Positions 16,528-25,046 of a stretch of 64,000 bases of DNA are shown here, piece by piece; the stretch's first letter is position 1, and each line of letters opens with the position of its first letter. The DNA is from Zhengella mangrovi (GTDB lineage Bacteria; Pseudomonadota; Alphaproteobacteria; Rhizobiales; Rhizobiaceae). The stretch is from NCBI RefSeq assembly GCF_002727065.1, contig NZ_PDVP01000002.1, positions 558,001 through 622,000 of the forward strand, read 5' to 3'. The position numbers were made by a program, and so were the translations under genes. The notes under the pieces were generated by a model. The model saw only the letters and a program-made list of their open reading frames with translations, was not told where the DNA came from and searched no databases.

Positions 16528-18135
16528 ATGCCCGCCCTTACCTCCTCCGTTTCGACGTCCACGGACGATTTCCACGCCAACACGAAAGCCATGCGCGCGC
16601 TGGTGGACGAGCTGGCCGCCAAGGCCGCGACCATCGAGCTTGGCGGGCCGGAACACGCCCGCGAACGCCACGTGGAGCGCGGCAAGCTGCTGCCTCGCGA
16701 GCGCCTGGCCCACCTGATCGACCCCGGCTCGCCCTTCCTGGAAGTGGGCCAGTTCGCCGCCTACGACATGTATGGCGGAGACATCGCGTCGGCCGGACTG
16801 ATCTGCGGCGTCGGCCGGGTGGAAGGCACCGAGTGCATGATCGTGGTCAACGACGCCACGGTAAAGGGCGGCACCTATTACCCGCTGACGGTGAAGAAGC
16901 ACCTGCGCGCCCAGGAGATCGCCGAGCAGAACAACCTGCCCTGCATCTACCTGGTGGATTCGGGCGGCGCCAACCTGCCCAACCAGGACGAGGTTTTTCC
17001 CGACCGCGAGCATTTCGGCCGCATCTTCTTCAACCAGGCCAACATGAGCTCCAGGGGCATTCCGCAGATCGCCTGCGTGATGGGAAGCTGCACGGCCGGC
17101 GGCGCCTATGTGCCGGCCATGAGCGACGAGACGATCATGGTGCGCAAGCAGGCCACCATCTTTCTCGGCGGCCCGCCGCTGGTGAAGGCGGCGACCGGCG
17201 AGGAAGTGTCGGCGGAGGATCTCGGCGGCGCTGACCTGCACACCCGCGAGTCCGGCGTGGCCGACCATTATGCGCAGGACGATCACCACGCGCTGGCGAT
17301 GGTCCGGCGGATCGTGAAGAACCTCAACCGGCGCAAGCAGCCGAACCTGGTGCTGCGCGACCCGCGCCCGCCGCAGTACGCGCCGGAGGAGCTTTACGGC
17401 ATCGTGCCGCAAAGCCTGTCCAAGCCTTTCGACGTCCGGGAACTGATCGCGCGCACCGTCGACGGATCGGAGTTCGACGAGTTCAAGGCGAATTACGGCA
17501 CCACGCTGGTGACCGGGTTTGCCCATGTCCACGGCATACCGGTCGGCATCATCGCCAACAACGGCGTTCTGTTTTCCGAGAGCGCGCAGAAAGGCGCGCA
17601 TTTCATCGAGCTGTGCTGCCAGCGCAGGATCCCGCTGGTCTTCCTGCAGAACATCACCGGCTTCATGGTCGGCCGCAAGTACGAGGCCGGCGGCATCGCA
17701 AAGGATGGCGCGAAGCTGGTGACCGCCGTCGCCACGGCGAAAGTGCCGAAGGTGACGGTGATCTTCGGCGGGTCGTTCGGTGCCGGCAACTACGGCATGT
17801 GCGGGCGGGCCTACTCGCCCCGCTTCCTTTGGATGTGGCCCAACGCCCGGATCTCGGTGATGGGCGGCGAACAGGCGGCGACCGTCCTGGCGCTGGTCAA
17901 GCGCGAGGGCATCGAGCGCAAGGGCGGCACGTGGGCGGCCGAGGAAGAGGCCGACTTCCGCAAGCCGATCCTGGAGAAGTACGAACGCGAGGGCCATCCG
18001 CTGTATTCCTCCGCCCGGCTGTGGGACGACGGCATCATCGACCCGGCCAAGACGCGCGACGTGATCGGCCTTTCGCTTTCCGCCGCGCTCAACGCGCCGG
18101 TGGAGGAAACCAAATTCGGCGTGTTCCGGATGTGA
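16528..18135 (+). CDS. 3-methylcrotonyl-CoA carboxylase, carboxyltransferase (beta) subunit
   Basis: This 535-residue acyl-CoA carboxyltransferase starts at ATG 16528 ([15 protein letters not shown]); the frame is open to 16399 without support. Two crotonase-like halves are visible. The N-terminal half has [20 protein letters not shown] and [15 protein letters not shown]; the C-terminal half has [23 protein letters not shown] split across a substrate loop, [17 protein letters not shown] and MGGEQAATV. These are specific to MCC beta rather than propionyl-CoA carboxylase. It transfers CO2 from carboxybiotin to 3-methylcrotonyl-CoA. The partner alpha subunit lies downstream at 19818. The LysE gene follows after 7 bp and the macrodomain gene lies between, so a single transcript from here is likely. 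Confidence 0.92.
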   Translation: MPALTSSVSTSTDDFHANTKAMRALVDELAAKAATIELGGPEHARERHVERGKLLPRERLAHLIDPGSPFLEVGQFAAYDMYGGDIASAGLICGVGRVEGTECMIVVNDATVKGGTYYPLTVKKHLRAQEIAEQNNLPCIYLVDSGGANLPNQDEVFPDREHFGRIFFNQANMSSRGIPQIACVMGSCTAGGAYVPAMSDETIMVRKQATIFLGGPPLVKAATGEEVSAEDLGGADLHTRESGVADHYAQDDHHALAMVRRIVKNLNRRKQPNLVLRDPRPPQYAPEELYGIVPQSLSKPFDVRELIARTVDGSEFDEFKANYGTTLVTGFAHVHGIPVGIIANNGVLFSESAQKGAHFIELCCQRRIPLVFLQNITGFMVGRKYEAGGIAKDGAKLVTAVATAKVPKVTVIFGGSFGAGNYGMCGRAYSPRFLWMWPNARISVMGGEQAATVLALVKREGIERKGGTWAAEEEADFRKPILEKYEREGHPLYSSARLWDDGIIDPAKTRDVIGLSLSAALNAPVEETKFGVFRM

Positions 18136-18142
18136 GGGCGGC

Positions 18143-18754
18143 ATGACCCACGGTCTCCTGATCCTGCTGGCCTGGATGGTCGCCGCCGGTTCTCCGGGGC
18201 CGGCGACCCTGGCGATCTCCTCGACGGCGATGGCGCACGGGCGCCGGGCCGGGCTGCTCATCGCCGCGGGCATCGCGGCCGGATCGGCGACCTGGGGCCT
18301 TGCCTCGGCACTTGGCGTCGGGGCGGTGCTCATGACCAAGCCGTGGCTATTCGAGGTCGTGCGCTATCTTGGCGCCGGTTACCTGCTGTTCCTTGCAGCG
18401 AAGTCGCTGCGCAACGCCTTGCGGCCTTCTTCGATGGCAGCGGTCCCGGTTCGCCGGACCAAGCTGTTCGCCAAGGGCTACCTGCTGCACCTGACCAACC
18501 CGAAGGCAGTGATCGCCTGGGGCTCGATCTATGCCATCGCCCTGCCGGCGGATGCCGGGCCGACCGCCCTGCTGCAGCAGTTCGCCGTCCTGTTCGGCGG
18601 CACGCTGCTGGTTTTCTTCGGCTATGCGATGCTGTTTGCAACGCCCGCCATCGCCACGGGTTACCGGCGGCTGCGGCGCTGGTTCGATGCCGCCTTCGGC
18701 CTGCTGTTCGGCGCCGCGAGCCTCAAGATCCTCACGGCGCGGCTGGGAGCCTGA
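18143..18754 (+). CDS. LysE/RhtB-family exporter
   Basis: This 203-residue inner-membrane protein has about six hydrophobic segments. The family start GLLILLAWMVAAGSPGPATLAI is typical: the SPGPAT motif marks LysE/RhtB amino acid exporters. It follows the MCC beta gene by 7 bp and so is likely co-transcribed. Export of a branched-chain amino acid or related metabolite would suit the cluster, but the substrate cannot be read from sequence. Confidence 0.85.
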   Translation: MTHGLLILLAWMVAAGSPGPATLAISSTAMAHGRRAGLLIAAGIAAGSATWGLASALGVGAVLMTKPWLFEVVRYLGAGYLLFLAAKSLRNALRPSSMAAVPVRRTKLFAKGYLLHLTNPKAVIAWGSIYAIALPADAGPTALLQQFAVLFGGTLLVFFGYAMLFATPAIATGYRRLRRWFDAAFGLLFGAASLKILTARLGA

Positions 18755-18965
18755 TCCATGCCGATGCGCGCCCGACCAGGAACAAGGCTGCGTTCTGCCC
18801 CGAACGGACGGGCCGCTCCGGCGTTCGCGCATTCCTTGTCTCAACTCTGCCTCATTCCCGTTTCAGGAGAATCCACGATCGTCCGGACGTGCGGTGTCCG
18901 GGCGGATCGGGGGTGCCGCGCCATGGTGGCCGGTACCGGTGAGTTTCCTTCATCGGGGTGGTTTC

Positions 18966-19250
18966 ATGAAAAGACGGGTAACATTGGCGATCGCGGCCGG
19001 CATGGTGGCGGCATCAGCGCTTCCGGCTTTCGCCGAACAGGGCGAACAGCCGATCTCCTGGCATCGGGCGATGAAACTGGTGCGCCATTGCAAGGTGGAA
19101 ACGGCCTTCCAGTCGCATCGGCGCGAGGTCTCCCTGGTCTTGCGCAACGGGCGCCGCTTGCGGACGATCGAGCCGCGCATGGACGATATCATCCATGCCA
19201 TCCAGTCCATGGAGCGTCGCTGCGGCTTCACGCCGATCGCCACGGAATAA
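18966..19250 (+). CDS. Small secreted protein of unknown function
   Basis: This 94-residue protein starts at ATG 18966 ([23 protein letters not shown]). The signal peptide is about 23 residues with AFA-EQG as the probable cleavage site. The mature part is basic and has two Cys (VRHCKVET and ERRCGFTP) that could form a disulfide. I recognise no domain. It lies between the LysE and macrodomain genes of the leucine cluster, with a 211-bp gap upstream that may contain its own promoter. Confidence 0.6.
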   Translation: MKRRVTLAIAAGMVAASALPAFAEQGEQPISWHRAMKLVRHCKVETAFQSHRREVSLVLRNGRRLRTIEPRMDDIIHAIQSMERRCGFTPIATE

Positions 19251-19296
19251 CACTGGCGCGCGATGCTGTCCCCTCCCATGCGGCGGGGGCGGCATC

Positions 19297-19815
19297 ATGA
19301 ATGCGGCATCGCGCATTTCCGTCGTCACCGCCGACATCACGACGCTCGACGTCGATGCCATCGTCAACGCGGCCAACCAGACGCTGCTGGGCGGTGGCGG
19401 CGTCGATGGCGCCATTCACCGGGCCGCCGGGCCGGGCCTGCTGGAAGAATGCCGGACGCTCGATGGCTGCGAGACCGGCGAGGCGAAAATCACCGCAGGC
19501 TACCGGCTCGCGGCGCGCCATGTCATCCACACGGTCGGGCCGGTCTGGCATGGCGGCAATGCCGGCGAGGCAGACCTGCTGGCGGCCTGTTATCGCAACA
19601 GCCTGGCGCTTGCCCGCGACGCCGGGCTTGAGACCATTGCCTTTCCCGCCATTTCCACCGGCGTCTACGGCTATCCGAAAGCGGACGCCGCCCGCATCGC
19701 CACACGCACGGTCACCAGCTGGCTGGAGCGACATGCGCTGCCGCACCACGTGACCTTCTGCTGCTTCGACAATCAAAGCGCCGCACTGCATCGCGCGGCC
19801 CTGGAGGAGACCTGA
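19297..19815 (+). CDS. Macrodomain protein, O-acetyl-ADP-ribose deacetylase type
   Basis: This 172-residue protein is a single macrodomain. The ADP-ribose-binding signatures are [20 protein letters not shown] near the N-terminus and [11 protein letters not shown] in the second half, as in YmdB-type deacetylases. It begins [10 protein letters not shown] at 19297; the frame extends upstream without coding character. It would remove acetyl from O-acetyl-ADP-ribose or ADP-ribose from proteins in the cytosol. Its stop lies 2 bp before the MCC alpha start, so the two are translationally coupled. Confidence 0.88.
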   Translation: MNAASRISVVTADITTLDVDAIVNAANQTLLGGGGVDGAIHRAAGPGLLEECRTLDGCETGEAKITAGYRLAARHVIHTVGPVWHGGNAGEADLLAACYRNSLALARDAGLETIAFPAISTGVYGYPKADAARIATRTVTSWLERHALPHHVTFCCFDNQSAALHRAALEET

Positions 19816-19817
19816 CC

Positions 19818-21761
19818 ATGTTCGAGAAGATCCTCATCGCCAATCGCGGCGAGATCGCCTGCCGCATCATCCGCACCGCGCGGCGCATGGGCATCGCCAC
19901 GGTGGCGGTTCATTCCGATGCCGACCGCAATGCGCTGCATGTGCGCATGGCCGACGAGGCGGTACCCATCGGCCCGGCCGCGGCGGCGGAAAGCTATCTG
20001 GTCGCCGAGCGGATCATCGAGGCGGCCCTGGCCACGGGTGCGCAGGCCATCCACCCGGGCTACGGTTTCCTGTCGGAAAACCCGGGCTTCGTGGAAAAGG
20101 TGGAAGCCGCCGGGCTCGTCTTCATCGGGCCCTCGGCTGCCTCCATACGCGCCATGGGCCTGAAGGACGCGGCCAAGCGGCTGATGGAGAAGGCCGGAGT
20201 GCCCGTCGTGCCGGGCTATCACGGCGACGCGCAGGAACTGGTCGTGCTGGCCACCAAGGCCAACGAGATCGGCTACCCGGTGCTCATCAAGGCGTCGGCC
20301 GGCGGCGGCGGCAAGGGCATGCGGAAGGTGGACCGCCCGGAGGATTTCAAGGACGCGCTCTCGGCCGCGAAACGGGAATCCAAGGCAGCTTTCGGCGATG
20401 ACCGCGTGCTGGTGGAAAAATTCGTCGAGAAGCCGCGCCACATCGAGGTGCAGGTGTTCGGCGACAGCCATGGCAACGTGGTGCACCTCTACGAGCGCGA
20501 CTGTTCGCTGCAACGGCGCCACCAGAAGGTGATCGAGGAAGCGCCCGCCCCCGGCATGACCGCGGAGATGCGCGCGGCGATGACCGACGCGGCCGTGAAG
20601 GCGGCCAAGGCCATCGACTACCGCGGCGCCGGGACCATCGAGTTCATCGTCGACGGATCGCAGGGCCTGCGGCCGGACGGCTTCTGGTTCATGGAGATGA
20701 ACACCCGGTTGCAGGTGGAGCACCCGGTCACCGAATGCATCACCGGCATCGACCTGGTGGAATGGCAGTTGCGGGTGGCAGCGGGCGAACCGCTGCCGCG
20801 GCGCCAGGACGACATCCAGGCCTGCGGGCACGCCTTCGAAGCCCGCGTCTATGCCGAGGACCCGGCAAAAGGATTCCTGCCGGCCATCGGCACGCTGCAC
20901 CACCTCTCCTTCCCCGCCTCGGCCGGAACCGGCGCGCTGGTGCGCGTCGACAGCGGCGTGGAGGAAGGCGATGCAATCAGCCCGTTCTACGATCCCATGA
21001 TCGCCAAGCTGGTCGTGCAGGGAGCGGACCGGGCCTCCGCGCTGGCCGGACTCGCCGACGCGCTGGAAGCCACCCGCGTGGCCGGTTCGACGGCCAATAC
21101 CGGCTTTCTCGCCGCGCTTGCCAGGCATTCCGGTTTCGCTGCCGGCGATGTCGATACGGGCCTGATCGACCGCGATCAGGCGGTGCTGGTGGCCGCGCCG
21201 CAGCCCGACGCGCGCATGGTGGCCGAAGCGGCGCTGGCCGCCTCCGGCCTCACGCCGGCGAGCGGCAGCGATCCGTGGGATTCGCTGGCCGGCTTCAGCC
21301 ATTTCCATCCGCTGGCCATTTCGGTGGAACTGAAACGCGGCGACGAGACCATCGCGGCGCGCATCCTGCCTTCCGGCACGCGGGCCGCCAGGGTCTCGGT
21401 CGGGTCGCATCCGGCCGTCACGCTTGCGCTCGGAGACACCTCGGCGGTGCAGTGGCCGGGCCATGTCACCGTGTTTTCCGCCGGTCACGCCCTCGATTTC
21501 GTGCTGCGCGATCCGTTCGGCGATGCCGACGACGCCGGCGGGGCCGACAAGCTGACCGCGCCGATGCCCGGCCTCGTCAAGGTCGTCAACGTGGAAGCCG
21601 GCGCGACCGTGACAAAGGGCCAGCCGCTGCTGGTACTGGAAGCGATGAAGATGGAGCACACCATTGCCGCGCCGCATGACGGCGTGATCGCCGAGGTGGC
21701 CGCGCAAGGCGCGCAGGTGACCGACGGAACGGTGCTGGTGCGGTTCAACGAAGCGGATTGA
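19818..21761 (+). CDS. 3-methylcrotonyl-CoA carboxylase, biotin-containing (alpha) subunit
   Basis: This 647-residue biotin-dependent carboxylase subunit has the biotin carboxylase N-terminal domain at residues 1-110 (MFEKILIANRGEIACRIIRTA). An ATP-grasp domain covers about 115-320 with the glycine-rich KASAGGGGKGMR and EMNTRLQVEHPVTE. The biotin carboxylase C-terminal domain runs to about 440 and a linker follows. A biotinyl domain ends the chain with LEAMKMEHTIAAP, whose Lys is biotinylated. It carboxylates biotin with ATP and bicarbonate and works with the beta subunit at 16528. A terminator follows, closing the cluster. Genes for the hydratase and HMG-CoA lyase that usually follow are absent here. 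Confidence 0.93.
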   Translation: MFEKILIANRGEIACRIIRTARRMGIATVAVHSDADRNALHVRMADEAVPIGPAAAAESYLVAERIIEAALATGAQAIHPGYGFLSENPGFVEKVEAAGLVFIGPSAASIRAMGLKDAAKRLMEKAGVPVVPGYHGDAQELVVLATKANEIGYPVLIKASAGGGGKGMRKVDRPEDFKDALSAAKRESKAAFGDDRVLVEKFVEKPRHIEVQVFGDSHGNVVHLYERDCSLQRRHQKVIEEAPAPGMTAEMRAAMTDAAVKAAKAIDYRGAGTIEFIVDGSQGLRPDGFWFMEMNTRLQVEHPVTECITGIDLVEWQLRVAAGEPLPRRQDDIQACGHAFEARVYAEDPAKGFLPAIGTLHHLSFPASAGTGALVRVDSGVEEGDAISPFYDPMIAKLVVQGADRASALAGLADALEATRVAGSTANTGFLAALARHSGFAAGDVDTGLIDRDQAVLVAAPQPDARMVAEAALAASGLTPASGSDPWDSLAGFSHFHPLAISVELKRGDETIAARILPSGTRAARVSVGSHPAVTLALGDTSAVQWPGHVTVFSAGHALDFVLRDPFGDADDAGGADKLTAPMPGLVKVVNVEAGATVTKGQPLLVLEAMKMEHTIAAPHDGVIAEVAAQGAQVTDGTVLVRFNEAD

Positions 21762-21797
21762 CCCGGGCGGGACGGTGATGGCCGGGTGAAAAGAAAA

Positions 21798-21841
21798 GAG
21801 CCGCGCCGGCCTTGTCCCCTGCCGGTCGCGGCTCACTCTTT
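21798..21841 (+). terminator. Terminator after the MCC alpha gene
   Basis: GAGCCGCG-CCGGC and GCCGGTCGCGGCTC pair across a 10-base loop and are followed by ACTCTTTCTG. An A-rich run on the other side could make it bidirectional. Confidence 0.7.
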
Positions 21842-22024
21842 CTGACGGTCGCGTCCCCCTGTGCGTCCCCACGTCGGAATCTACGTCCGTCCTGCCGGTT
21901 CATGGCCGGTTCCTATCCCAGAAGGAACCGCTTCTTGTTGTTCTTGTGCCATTCCGGCCGGGCCTGCCTTTGGCAGGCGTACCCCGTTCTTGAGGTGCGG
22001 GGCTTGGTTTTCCGTGTCTGTCGA

Positions 22025-22291
22025 CTAGTGCATCGTCATCCATTCGCGGGCTTCGCGCAGGGCGCGGGCGAGTTCCGGCTTGGACATCTGCGATGCCATC
22101 TCGGAGCGCAGGGCCGCGGCGCGGGCCGAGCCCTTGATCGCTGCAATGTTGAACCACTTGTGCGCGGCGACCAGGTCCAGGTCACAATCACGGCCGGTGG
22201 CGTACATCATGCCCATCTCGAACAGGATGTCGGCCTGGGTGGTCGCGTCCATCGCGCCGGCGCCGGCTTCATGCATGTCAAAACGTGCCAT
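22025..22291 (-). CDS. Small Sel1-repeat protein
   Basis: This 88-residue protein has a Sel1/TPR-like helix pair (ADILFEMGMMYATGR then DLVAAHKWFNIAAIKG), followed by a charged helix ending SKPELARALREAREWMTMH. Single-repeat proteins of this kind are common in Hyphomicrobiales; the function is unknown, probably a protein-protein contact. Downstream on the minus strand is the hairpin GCCTGCC-AAA-GGCAGGC (21967-21983), which lacks a strong T-run. Confidence 0.75.
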   Translation of the reverse strand: MARFDMHEAGAGAMDATTQADILFEMGMMYATGRDCDLDLVAAHKWFNIAAIKGSARAAALRSEMASQMSKPELARALREAREWMTMH

Positions 22292-22771
22292 TTCGAAATC
22301 CCCTGTATCCCTTGCTGCGGCCCGTTGCCTTGCCTCGTTCGTTGGCCGCGCTTCATGGTCCCGAGGATGCCGTAGAGCCTTGAATCCGCCGTAAAAACTT
22401 GTGCTTAATTTGAAACAAACAAAGTGAAAACAAGGGGTAAACCTCAGTTTTCATTAAGCATCGGAGTCCGGCCGGTTCCGGGATTCCGGCGAAAATTCCG
22501 CTAAAATGCCGCCGATGGACGTCAAGGATCTGTTGACCACGCCAACAGCAGGGACCGAAAAAGATCGTTCCGGAAATGCTGAAACCGGCGGGTTGCCACC
22601 GGTGAGCGGCGCGGCGCGACTGCCCCGGAAAACCCTGCGCTGGCCGCTCCAGGCCGCCGGACACGGCTGACGCAGGTTTCCGCGGGGTCATGCGGGGGCC
22701 AATTGCTTTTACGTTTACGTTAGAGTAATTATAACGCCACGCCAAACAAGGCGATCATCGGGAGGACTGAC
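22292..22771. other. Intergenic region between Sel1 and DUF2147 genes
   Basis: These 480 bp include the DUF2147 promoter near 22703-22731 and an AT-rich stretch at 22390-22470. The minus-strand frame 22353-22745 is open but begins inside the opposing promoter and has no recognisable protein character. Confidence 0.45.
22703..22731 (+). promoter_or_regulatory. Promoter of the DUF2147 gene with LiuR-like operator
   Basis: TTGCTT (22703-22708), a 17-base spacer and TAATTA (22726-22731) precede ATG 22772 by 40 bp. The spacer carries ACGTTTACGTTAG (22711-22723) in a partly palindromic context. The same 13-base core lies in the ETF-QO promoter at 30246-30258. Confidence 0.55.
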
Positions 22772-23110
22772 ATGATCCGCTTGCTTTCACTTGCTGCTGC
22801 CACATTCGCCCTGACCGCCGTTGCCGCGGCGGCCGAACCGATCGAGGGCAACTGGAAAACCCAGAGCGGCGAGACCGCATCCATCGCGTCCTGCGGCGGC
22901 GCCTATTGCATCACGCTGAAGACGGGCGACTACAAGGGCAAGCGTATCGGGCAGCTCTCCGGCTCCGGTGGCAGCTATTCCGGCACCATCACGGACCCGG
23001 CCGACGACAAGACCTACTCGGGATCCGCGAAGGTCACGGGTGCATCGATGAAGCTGAAAGGCTGCGCGCTGAAGATCTTCTGCAAGACGCAGACCTGGAC
23101 GAAGCGCTGA
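22772..23110 (+). CDS. DUF2147-family secreted protein
   Basis: This 112-residue protein has a signal peptide of about 20 residues (MIRLLSLAAATFALTAVAAAA) and a DUF2147 beta-barrel-like domain (EPIEGNWKTQSG, GGAYCITLKTGDYKG, SGSAKVTGASMKLKGCALK). The Cys residues (SCGG, YCIT, GCALKIFC) could form disulfides in the periplasm. The family's function is unknown. The promoter carries a palindromic element shared with the ETF-QO gene, suggesting common control with fatty-acid/leucine oxidation. Confidence 0.8.
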   Translation: MIRLLSLAAATFALTAVAAAAEPIEGNWKTQSGETASIASCGGAYCITLKTGDYKGKRIGQLSGSGGSYSGTITDPADDKTYSGSAKVTGASMKLKGCALKIFCKTQTWTKR

Positions 23111-23144
23111 CGGCACCAGCGCGCGGCGGGGCGTCCGCGCCCCG

Positions 23145-23858
23145 TCACCTCGCCTTCTGGGTGAACAACAGCTTCCAGGCCTCGCGGTCCTTGGTCATCT
23201 CGTTGATCGAAAGCCGCTTCTCCTCGCCTGCCCTGATGCCTCTTTCCACGGCAGGGCGCGCCATCATGGTCTCGAACCAGCGCTTCACATTGGGAAAATC
23301 GTTGAGGTCCTGGCCCTGGCGCTTGTGCGGCTTGACCCAGCCGATGCAGGCCATGTCGGCAATGGAATAGTCGCCGGCCAGGAAATCTCGGTCGGCAAGA
23401 CGCCGGTTCATGACGCCGTAGAGCCGATTGACCTCGTTGGTGTAGCGCTCGATGGCATAGGGCACCTCTTCCGGCGCATAGCCGCGGAAGTGATGCGCCT
23501 GGCCGCACATCGGCCCGAGGCCGCCGACCTGCCAGAACAGCCATTGCTCCACCTCGACGCGCTGGCGCTCGTCGGCCGGGTAGAACCGGCCGAACTTGCG
23601 GCCGAGATATTGCAGGATGGCGCCGCTTTCGAAGACGGAGATCGGTCCGCCGCCCGGGCCCTCGGGGTCGATGATGGCCGGCATGCGGTTGTTGGGCGAG
23701 ATGGCCAGGAATTCCGGCTCGAACTGCTCGCCCCGGAGGATGTCGACGAAGTGCAGGTCATAGGGGATGCCCAGTTCCTCGAGCATGATGGTGACCTTCC
23801 AACCGTTCGGCGTGGGCCAGTAGTAAAGCGCGACGGGTTCGGTCTGGGTGACGGTCAT
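23145..23858 (-). CDS. Glutathione S-transferase family protein (Ure2p/YghU-like)
   Basis: This 237-residue protein has an N-terminal thioredoxin-fold domain (ALYYWPTPNGWKVTIMLEEL, SPNNRMPAIID, ISVFESGAILQYLG) and an all-helical C-terminal domain (FLAGDYSIADMACIGWV). The TPNGWK start is the active-site turn of the YghU/YfcG/Ure2p disulfide-bond oxidoreductase group, where the usual Ser/Tyr/Cys is replaced by Thr/Asn. The start is ATG 23858 after GGAGGAG. Likely activity is glutathione-dependent disulfide or peroxide reduction in the cytosol. Confidence 0.88.
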   Translation of the reverse strand: MTVTQTEPVALYYWPTPNGWKVTIMLEELGIPYDLHFVDILRGEQFEPEFLAISPNNRMPAIIDPEGPGGGPISVFESGAILQYLGRKFGRFYPADERQRVEVEQWLFWQVGGLGPMCGQAHHFRGYAPEEVPYAIERYTNEVNRLYGVMNRRLADRDFLAGDYSIADMACIGWVKPHKRQGQDLNDFPNVKRWFETMMARPAVERGIRAGEEKRLSINEMTKDREAWKLLFTQKAR

Positions 23859-24034
23859 AAAAAGGCTCCTCCGGCGTTTCGGGCACAAAAAGACCACAGA
23901 GGCGTGGTGTTCTCAAGACGAGGGTTCGCAGCCCTCGCGTCAACCATTTTGAACCGCGCATGAACAACCCTCTCAGCGGCAATTCAGGGCGCGGCATGCA
24001 GAATGGCGCCATTGTATTGCGTAGGACGTCTGAC

Positions 24035-24190
24035 ATGCTTGCCCGCCGAGTTACCCTTCTTTGCCTGCTTGCCGCCATTCTCGGCATCGGCCTCTCCACC
24101 CTCGTCGCCGAAACGGCCCGCCACGACCGCTCCTGGAGCGCGGCAGCGACGCCATCCTGCGTGTTTTCGCGCTCGGGTTTCTGTCATTGA
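24035..24190 (+). CDS. Possible small exported peptide (51 residues)
   Basis: From ATG 24035 (AGGA 9 bases upstream) the product is MLARRVTLLCLLAAILGIGLS followed by TLVAETARHD and a tail with two Cys (SCVF and SGFC at the end). This is a signal peptide or membrane anchor and a short disulfide-capable mature part. No database call can be made. The hydrophobic segment and ribosome site are the only support. Confidence 0.4.
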   Translation: MLARRVTLLCLLAAILGIGLSTLVAETARHDRSWSAAATPSCVFSRSGFCH

Positions 24191-24262
24191 CGCAACCACT
24201 TGCGGCCTGGCTGCCTGTTCTGCCACACTGACTTTCACTTAAGGTCAGGAGGGTGAACTGGC

Positions 24263-24964
24263 ATGAGCGAAGCACAGTGGTATTACGCCGAGGGACAGGA
24301 ACGGCGCGGCCCCGTGGGCGAGAACGAAGTCCGGTCGATGGCCGAAAGCGGGCTCATCCGGCCCGATACGCTGGTCTGGACCGCGGGCATGGAAAACTGG
24401 CAGAAGGCCTCCGCCACGCTGCCGGCGGGCATCCGCCCCGCCCACTGGGGCGGCGAGGCCCCGCCCCCGGTGAGCCGCCCCGCGCGGCGGGAACAGCCGG
24501 AGGGCGCCAGCGCCGCGGACACCGGCGCCGGCGGCCCCTGGCAGGACACGCGCCAGGCCGGCGCCGAAAGCGCGGCGCGGGACCCCGGCGCACCCGACCC
24601 GGACACGTTCATGGGGGCGGTCAAGACCTGCTTCGCGAAATACGCCACCTTCAGCGGGCGGGCCCGGCGGCCCGAATTCTGGTGGTTCGCCCTCTTCACC
24701 TTCATCGGTTCGATGATCACGGGTTTCATCGATGTCTCGATCTTCGGCACGCAGTCCGAATCGGGCATCCTGAGCCCGATCTTCAGCCTTGCGATGCTCA
24801 TTCCCTCGCTGGCCGTGGGCGTGCGCCGGCTGCATGACACGGACCGGGCCGGCTGGTGGTACTTACTGATCCTCGTGCCGCTGATCGGCTTCATCGTGCT
24901 GCTGGTCTTCTTCGTCTCGCGCGGCACCGAGGGCCCGAACCAGTACGGGCCGGAACCGCGTTGA
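24263..24964 (+). CDS. GYF-like and DUF805 membrane protein
   Basis: This 233-residue protein has an N-terminal GYF_2-type domain (residues 4-55: WYYAEGQERRGPVGENEVRS, LIRPDTLVWTAGMENWQ), then an Ala/Arg/Glu-rich linker. The C-terminal DUF805 domain starts at about residue 113 (FAKYATFSGRARRPEFWWFALF), with three or four transmembrane helices and the family's RRLHDTDRAGWWYL motif. GYF_2 domains bind proline-rich or small partner segments. DUF805 is a membrane module of unknown activity. GGAGGG lies 9 bases before ATG 24263, and a hairpin terminator follows. Confidence 0.88.
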   Translation: MSEAQWYYAEGQERRGPVGENEVRSMAESGLIRPDTLVWTAGMENWQKASATLPAGIRPAHWGGEAPPPVSRPARREQPEGASAADTGAGGPWQDTRQAGAESAARDPGAPDPDTFMGAVKTCFAKYATFSGRARRPEFWWFALFTFIGSMITGFIDVSIFGTQSESGILSPIFSLAMLIPSLAVGVRRLHDTDRAGWWYLLILVPLIGFIVLLVFFVSRGTEGPNQYGPEPR

Positions 24965-24986
24965 CGACAGCAGCGCCTGGCGCAGG

Positions 24987-25015
24987 ACGGCGCGGATTTC
25001 CGCGCCGTGCCTCTT
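24987..25015 (+). terminator. Terminator after the DUF805 gene
   Basis: ACGGCGCGGA and TCCGCGCCGT form a 10-bp stem with a two-base loop, followed by GCCTCTTCCCTT. Confidence 0.55.
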
Positions 25016-25046
25016 CCCTTGTCATATTGGCCGATTAAACTGAGCC

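Noticed and set aside
22353-22745. 130-residue minus-strand gene
   Set aside because: It begins inside the DUF2147 promoter, has no ribosome site and no protein-like composition.
23960-24034. Upstream start for the small exported peptide (76 residues)
   Set aside because: The extra residues are not signal-like; the internal ATG at 24035 with its own ribosome site gives a proper signal peptide.
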